Of a stretch of 47,492 nt of DNA, positions 43,684 to 47,492 are shown piece after piece. Both the position numbers and the translations under genes were made by a program. Below the pieces are notes generated by a model. The model had not been told where the DNA came from, did no database searches, and worked only from the letters and a program-made list of their open reading frames with translations. The DNA lies in assembly GCA_016000085.1 (NCBI GenBank), contig JAECRT010000005.1:1-47492 (forward strand), read 5' to 3'. This DNA is from Sphingomonadaceae bacterium. Lineage in GTDB: Bacteria > Pseudomonadota > Alphaproteobacteria > Sphingomonadales > Sphingomonadaceae. Numbering within the stretch: the first letter of the stretch is position 1; every line of letters starts with the position of its first letter.

Positions 43684-44331
43684 TCAGATTCCCATAAACT
43701 GTTGGCGCATCCGGTAATAATCGTCGCTCGGATATTTCTCGCTATGCTGCCCCGCTGGCCAGTCGGCATAGGGCGTGGCGGCAGGTTGGGGCGGCGACGT
43801 ATAGTCGGACAGGCCACGACGGCGGATGATCCGCCATTCCCCATTGCGTCGTTCCAGATCATCGAGATAGCGGCCCTGAAAGAAGACATCTTCCTCTCCG
43901 CTACCATCCTTGCGATCACGGCGATGCTGGGCGAAATAATAGCATTCGGAAAAAGCCTTATCCCCCTTCACGTCGACAGCGACATTACTGATGTGGTGGC
44001 AAGCATATTTGAGCGTCGACACGATCTTGAACGCAAAGGCGACAAAATCGCTCGACTTGCCGTCGAACTTGCCATGTTTGTGCGTCGATTCGGGCCAGAA
44101 GAGCGACCGGAGTAGCGCCTCGTCCGCGCGATCGTTGGCGCGCGCATAGGCATAAAGCAGTTCGGTGATCGCCTGCTTCGATTCGATCGCATCCATGCGT
44201 TGCGCCATGTCCATCGGCTTGCCCTTTCCCTTCGGCGTGGCGGCCGAACCCTCGGCAGCGACGGCCATGCCCACTGGCAGCGCCAGCATGGCGGCCAACG
44301 CCGTGCGACGATTGCTGTCCTCCATGCTCAT
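43684..44331 (-). CDS. Exported NTF2/SnoaL-like protein
   Basis: 215 aa. N-terminus 'NRRTALAAMLALPVGMAVAA' looks like a Tat or Sec signal; an ATG two codons on (44325) is an equal start. The rest is a SnoaL-like cone fold: 'ITELLYAYARANDRADEALL', 'CHHISNVAVDVKGDKAFSE', 'YLDDLERRNGEWRIIRRRG'. Relatives are ring dehydratases, isomerases or ligand-binding proteins; cytosolic catabolic ones usually lack a signal. ATGA overlap with the luciferase-like gene upstream. Confidence 0.83.
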   Translation of the reverse strand: MSMEDSNRRTALAAMLALPVGMAVAAEGSAATPKGKGKPMDMAQRMDAIESKQAITELLYAYARANDRADEALLRSLFWPESTHKHGKFDGKSSDFVAFAFKIVSTLKYACHHISNVAVDVKGDKAFSECYYFAQHRRDRKDGSGEEDVFFQGRYLDDLERRNGEWRIIRRRGLSDYTSPPQPAATPYADWPAGQHSEKYPSDDYYRMRQQFMGI

Positions 44332-45335
44332 TCTCCCGGCACTTCAAGCAAACCCGGCTCAGCGCGCAGGCGTGGCAGGACTTGCTGTTCGAACAGACGC
44401 AGGCTGCGCCAGGACACTTCGGGGTCAAGGCCGCCCAGCAAGGCATGGAAGGTAACCGCCGTGCCGCGCCCAAGCCCCTTGAGGTAATCGAAACATTCGT
44501 CAGGCGTCAGCACCTTGATGTTCGGCATCGCCTTCAGCCCTTCGACAGTTTCGGCGGGTTGATAGCGGGTCTGGCCGGTGCCGCGTTCCTTCGCCCATTC
44601 GGCATAGGCGTTGGTGGCATAGGCGACATGAGGGGCGACCAGCGGCCAATCGCGGTCCGGGTCGTCAGTGACATAGAGGAAGCTGGCGGCGGGCTGGCGC
44701 AGTTCTTCGGGCGGCGGGAAGCCGGCGGCAGCGCGTTCTTCCTTGTAGAGGGTGAACAGGTCGGGATGGCCGGGGAAATATTGATAGCCGCCCTTGGCCG
44801 CGCGGATCGCGGACTTGTCGGTGGAGCCACCCATGTAGATTTTAGGGCCGCCGGACGTCGCAGGCGCGGGCGTCACGCGTACGGTACGGTCGCGAAATTC
44901 GAACGGCTCGCCGGTCCAGGCATTTTTAAGTGTGGCCATCACCTCATTCTGGATCGCCAGCCGCTTGGTAATGTCTTTGCCGAACATTTCGAACTCGTGC
45001 GGGCGGTAGCCCATGCCCGCCGTCAGCCAGATGCGGCCCGGCGCGATATTGTCGAGCACCGCCAGATCCTCCGCCAGCCGGAGCGGATCATGCATCGTCA
45101 CCACCAGAGCGGAAAGATGCGCGACGATAGTGTCGGTCGCCCCCAATATGGAGGCCGCCTGGATCATCGATGACGGGCAATAGCCACCTTCCGCCCCATG
45201 ATGTTCGGCCAGGAACACCTGTTTGAAGCCGAGTTTGTCGGCCCACATCGATTGTTCGATGGCGGTGCGATACAGCACCGGATGTGGTGTGCCGAAATCA
45301 GGCGTGTTCATGTCGTAGCGAAGGTTCAGTTGCAC
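44328..45335 (-). CDS. Luciferase-like (LLM) flavin- or F420-dependent oxidoreductase
   Basis: 335 aa TIM-barrel protein. 'WADKLGFKQVFLAEHHG' (about 31-47), 'LAEDLAVLDNIAPGRIWLTA' and 'YMGGSTDKSAIRAAKGG' identify the LLM family. Members use FMNH2 with O2 or F420/F420H2; the sequence alone does not decide. With a complete F420 set 15 kb away, F420 dependence is a fair hypothesis. GTG start after GAGGAG; an ATG eight codons on has no ribosome site. The CoA-transferase gene is 34 bases upstream. Confidence 0.9.
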   Translation of the reverse strand: MQLNLRYDMNTPDFGTPHPVLYRTAIEQSMWADKLGFKQVFLAEHHGAEGGYCPSSMIQAASILGATDTIVAHLSALVVTMHDPLRLAEDLAVLDNIAPGRIWLTAGMGYRPHEFEMFGKDITKRLAIQNEVMATLKNAWTGEPFEFRDRTVRVTPAPATSGGPKIYMGGSTDKSAIRAAKGGYQYFPGHPDLFTLYKEERAAAGFPPPEELRQPAASFLYVTDDPDRDWPLVAPHVAYATNAYAEWAKERGTGQTRYQPAETVEGLKAMPNIKVLTPDECFDYLKGLGRGTAVTFHALLGGLDPEVSWRSLRLFEQQVLPRLRAEPGLLEVPGE

Positions 45336-45369
45336 CGGAAAGGCTCCTCTCGATCAGTCTTTTCTTGTG

Positions 45370-47492
45370 TCAGGCGGCTGAGACGCGGGACTGGATGCGA
45401 CCCGTCACATCCTGCGCCTGTATCGCCTTGCCGCTTGCAATCAGCGTGTCGATTTCCGCATCGGCATAGTCGATCTCGCCCAGTATATCGCGCGTATGTT
45501 CGCCCAGGCGCGGGGCCGAACCCTTCGCCAGGCCCGGTGTAACGCTGAAATGCATGAAGCTGCCGAACTGGCGGACGTGACCGTACATCGAATCGCGATT
45601 TTCGATGACGCGGTTGCTGGCGAGCGCCCAGTCTTGCCACAGCGCCTCGCGCACCCAGCTTGTTTCGCGCGCGATTTCACATGGCGCGCCCGCGCCGTCC
45701 AATATGGCAAAAGCATCGGCGCTGCTGCGCCCGGCGAAGAAGGGCGCCAGAGCCTCCACCAACGCGCCGTCATGCGCCGCCCGTTCGCGCGGCGTGGCGA
45801 AACGCGGATCGTCGATCAGGGCAGGCTGTTGCACCGCCCGCGCCAGAGCCGCGAAGCGATCATCGGTCCGGCAGGCAATGCACAGCCAGCCATCGGTAGT
45901 GCGATAAAGCCGGTCGAGCGCGTTATAGCCCGCCTGTTCCTTGTCCAGGCGGAAGCCATAGACAACCTGCTTGTCGGCATCGAGGAAATGTTCGGACGTC
46001 GTCCACAGGCTCGAATGCAATTGCGGACATTCCATATAGTCGCCTTCGCCGGTGATTGCGCGGCGCTCCAGCCCCATGAGGATGCCCGCCGCGCCGAGGA
46101 AGCCGTTATTATAATCCTCATTGCCGAACACCGACCGGGTCGGCGGATTACCCGCGCCGCCACCTTCGTAAAGCAGGCCCGTCCAGCCCGACACGAGCGG
46201 CGCAAAGCTTTTGAGCAACGACTTTGGCCCCTGGGAGCCGTAGCCAGGCAGATAGACATAGAGCAGGCGCGGGTTGATCTTCGACAGCGCTTCATAGCCG
46301 ATGCCCAGCTTGTCCGCCTTGCCGGGACGCAGATTGTGGGTGACGACGTCAGCCTGCGCAACAAGGCGCAACGCTGCTTCGAGCGCTTCGGGCTGCTTGA
46401 GGTTCAGCACGATATCCCGCTTGCCGCGCTGCGCCGCATCGAAACAGTCGGGCAGCGGGCGCATCTGGTCGCCATCGGGCGTTTCCACCTTGATGACGTC
46501 CGCGCCCAGATCCGACAGCAACCGACCGCCGAAGCCGACAGCGAAGAAGGAGGAAAAATCGACAACCTTGATGCCTTCGAGCGGTCGGTCGAGCGACTTT
46601 CCATCCGCCGCCAACGCTGCGCGGCGGCGCGCGATCAGATCAGCCAGCGCGCCATTGTCCGCGCCCACCGCCGGGGCTGGACGGGGCGTCGCACACGGCG
46701 TCTTGTTGAAGCGCACCGCAGGCGCGGCCTGATAGATGGTGCCGAAATCCGGGTCGGGTAGCGCGACGCGCTGGCCGACAAATTCCACCTGCTCGTCCAG
46801 CAACACCTGCGCCGGTTCCAGCACGGGCAGGGCCGCGACATCCGCGGCCTGGAACAGCGCGATCCATTCGCCGCGCGGCTTGCCCTTGAACGCGTCGAAC
46901 AGCTCGACGCGGGCGATATTATATTCGTCATCGGACAGCGGCACCGACATTTCGGCCGCGCCCTTCACCACCTGAACCCGGTCGCCAAAGCCCAGCACGT
47001 CCATCGCCGCCTTGAATCCGCCCTGGCCGCCGGTATGGATTTGCAGGAACAGACCGTCGCTACATTCGAACATGCCGGTGACGAGCCGGGTGCGGCCGAA
47101 ACGGTCGACCGCGCCGGAATCACCCGCCTTGATGTAGGAAATCCCCTCTTCCTGCCACCAGTTGTTCATCGGCGATTGCGCAAGCATAGCGTCGAGCAGC
47201 GAAGCTTCAACGCGCTGTCCCTGGCCGATATGCCGCCGTGCGCGGATGGCGGTCAACGCGCCGATCACCCCCAGAAACGCCTGACCATAATGGAGCGCGG
47301 GATGGCCCAGATAGACCGGACCAGGGCGGAACGGGCTGCCCTTGTCGATCATCGTGCCGAGCAGCGCGGCGGCCAACCCCTCGCCGCGCGGCCGATCGGC
47401 AAAGGGCGTGTCCGCGCCATAGGCGGTGAGCGCCACGACAACCAGATGGGGGAAATCGCGCGCCAGAGTGTCGCCATCCAGCCCCAGCGCAG
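45370..47492 (-). CDS. Double-domain CaiB/BaiF CoA-transferase, 5' end outside window
   Basis: The frame stays open to the window edge ('GLDGDTLARDFPHLVVVALT'), so the start is missing; 706 residues are visible. Two class III CoA-transferase units in tandem: the first runs to about 46.7 kb, and the second begins at 'LEGIKVVDFSSFFAVGFGGR' near 46580. By spacing to the GxG turn, the second unit has the catalytic Asp in 'GNEDYNNGFLG', while the first has His ('HPALHYGQAF'). So probably only one unit forms the anhydride. First visible gene of a four-gene operon with the LLM, NTF2-like and quinone reductase genes. Confidence 0.9.
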   Translation of the reverse strand, partial: ALGLDGDTLARDFPHLVVVALTAYGADTPFADRPRGEGLAAALLGTMIDKGSPFRPGPVYLGHPALHYGQAFLGVIGALTAIRARRHIGQGQRVEASLLDAMLAQSPMNNWWQEEGISYIKAGDSGAVDRFGRTRLVTGMFECSDGLFLQIHTGGQGGFKAAMDVLGFGDRVQVVKGAAEMSVPLSDDEYNIARVELFDAFKGKPRGEWIALFQAADVAALPVLEPAQVLLDEQVEFVGQRVALPDPDFGTIYQAAPAVRFNKTPCATPRPAPAVGADNGALADLIARRRAALAADGKSLDRPLEGIKVVDFSSFFAVGFGGRLLSDLGADVIKVETPDGDQMRPLPDCFDAAQRGKRDIVLNLKQPEALEAALRLVAQADVVTHNLRPGKADKLGIGYEALSKINPRLLYVYLPGYGSQGPKSLLKSFAPLVSGWTGLLYEGGGAGNPPTRSVFGNEDYNNGFLGAAGILMGLERRAITGEGDYMECPQLHSSLWTTSEHFLDADKQVVYGFRLDKEQAGYNALDRLYRTTDGWLCIACRTDDRFAALARAVQQPALIDDPRFATPRERAAHDGALVEALAPFFAGRSSADAFAILDGAGAPCEIARETSWVREALWQDWALASNRVIENRDSMYGHVRQFGSFMHFSVTPGLAKGSAPRLGEHTRDILGEIDYADAEIDTLIASGKAIQAQDVTGRIQSRVSAA

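Noticed and set aside
1..47492. tRNA/rRNA genes, CRISPR arrays, insertion sequences, phage genes
   Set aside because: No direct repeats with regular spacing, transposase or integrase motifs, or cloverleaf-like stretches were seen while reading the gaps.

Overview
The window looks like part of a catabolic gene island from a high-GC alphaproteobacterium, most likely a sphingomonad. The pointers are the large TonB-dependent receptor with a 'DIVVTGSRI' plug start, dense co-linear acyl-CoA genes, and ATGA stop/start overlaps. I saw no rRNA, tRNA, CRISPR array or insertion sequence. Assignments come from reading motifs by eye; no database search was run.

Layout. (1) 1-6.2 kb: TonB receptor (-), divergent from an MFS transporter and an aldehyde dehydrogenase (+), closed by a bidirectional terminator. 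(2) 6.2-7.7 kb: cytochrome P450 and 3Fe-4S ferredoxin (-). (3) 7.9-15.8 kb: paired acyl-CoA dehydrogenase subunits, an MDR reductase, a CaiB-type CoA-transferase and a hot-dog hydratase, then an acyl-CoA dehydrogenase and a thiolase (+). (4) 15.9-22.0 kb: EamA permease (-), small cytochrome c (+), then CoA-transferase, SDR, crotonase-fold protein and a long Mcd-like acyl-CoA dehydrogenase (+). (5) 22.0-29.9 kb (-): TetR regulator, fbiC, npdG, cofE, cofD, cofC, then a thiolase and a CxxC AhpD/CMD-family protein. This is an apparently complete coenzyme F420 biosynthesis and reduction set. (6) 30.0-42.7 kb (+): a tight ten-gene operon of APH-type kinase, SDR, ACAD11-like protein, MFS, acyl-CoA synthetase, PQQ alcohol dehydrogenase, hydratase/dehydrogenase fusion, Ltp2-like protein, DUF35 protein and SMP-30 protein. 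(7) 42.7-47.5 kb (-): double-domain CoA-transferase (cut by the window edge), luciferase-like oxidoreductase, exported NTF2-like protein and quinone oxidoreductase.

How it may work together (inference). An outer-membrane receptor and two MFS permeases take up a hydrophobic or branched, possibly cyclic/isoprenoid-like, compound. P450, PQQ dehydrogenase and aldehyde dehydrogenase oxidise it to an acid. A synthetase and CoA-transferases make CoA esters. Five acyl-CoA dehydrogenase genes, hydratases, SDRs, thiolases and an Ltp2/DUF35-like aldolase pair shorten them. The kinase/SDR/ACAD11-like/synthetase set resembles the phosphorylation-dependent 4-hydroxyacyl-CoA route known from levulinate catabolism. 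F420 made by the central cluster and reduced by NpdG would serve a hydride-transfer step; the luciferase-like enzyme is the only obvious candidate user here. The substrate cannot be named from sequence alone.

The strongest unexplained signal is cis-regulatory. A shared element, roughly CTATA(c)nnn-GTGCAA(t/a)(a/t)(a/t)T, recurs in nearly every promoter-bearing gap, including next to the TetR start codon. This suggests that catabolic genes and F420 genes form one regulon.
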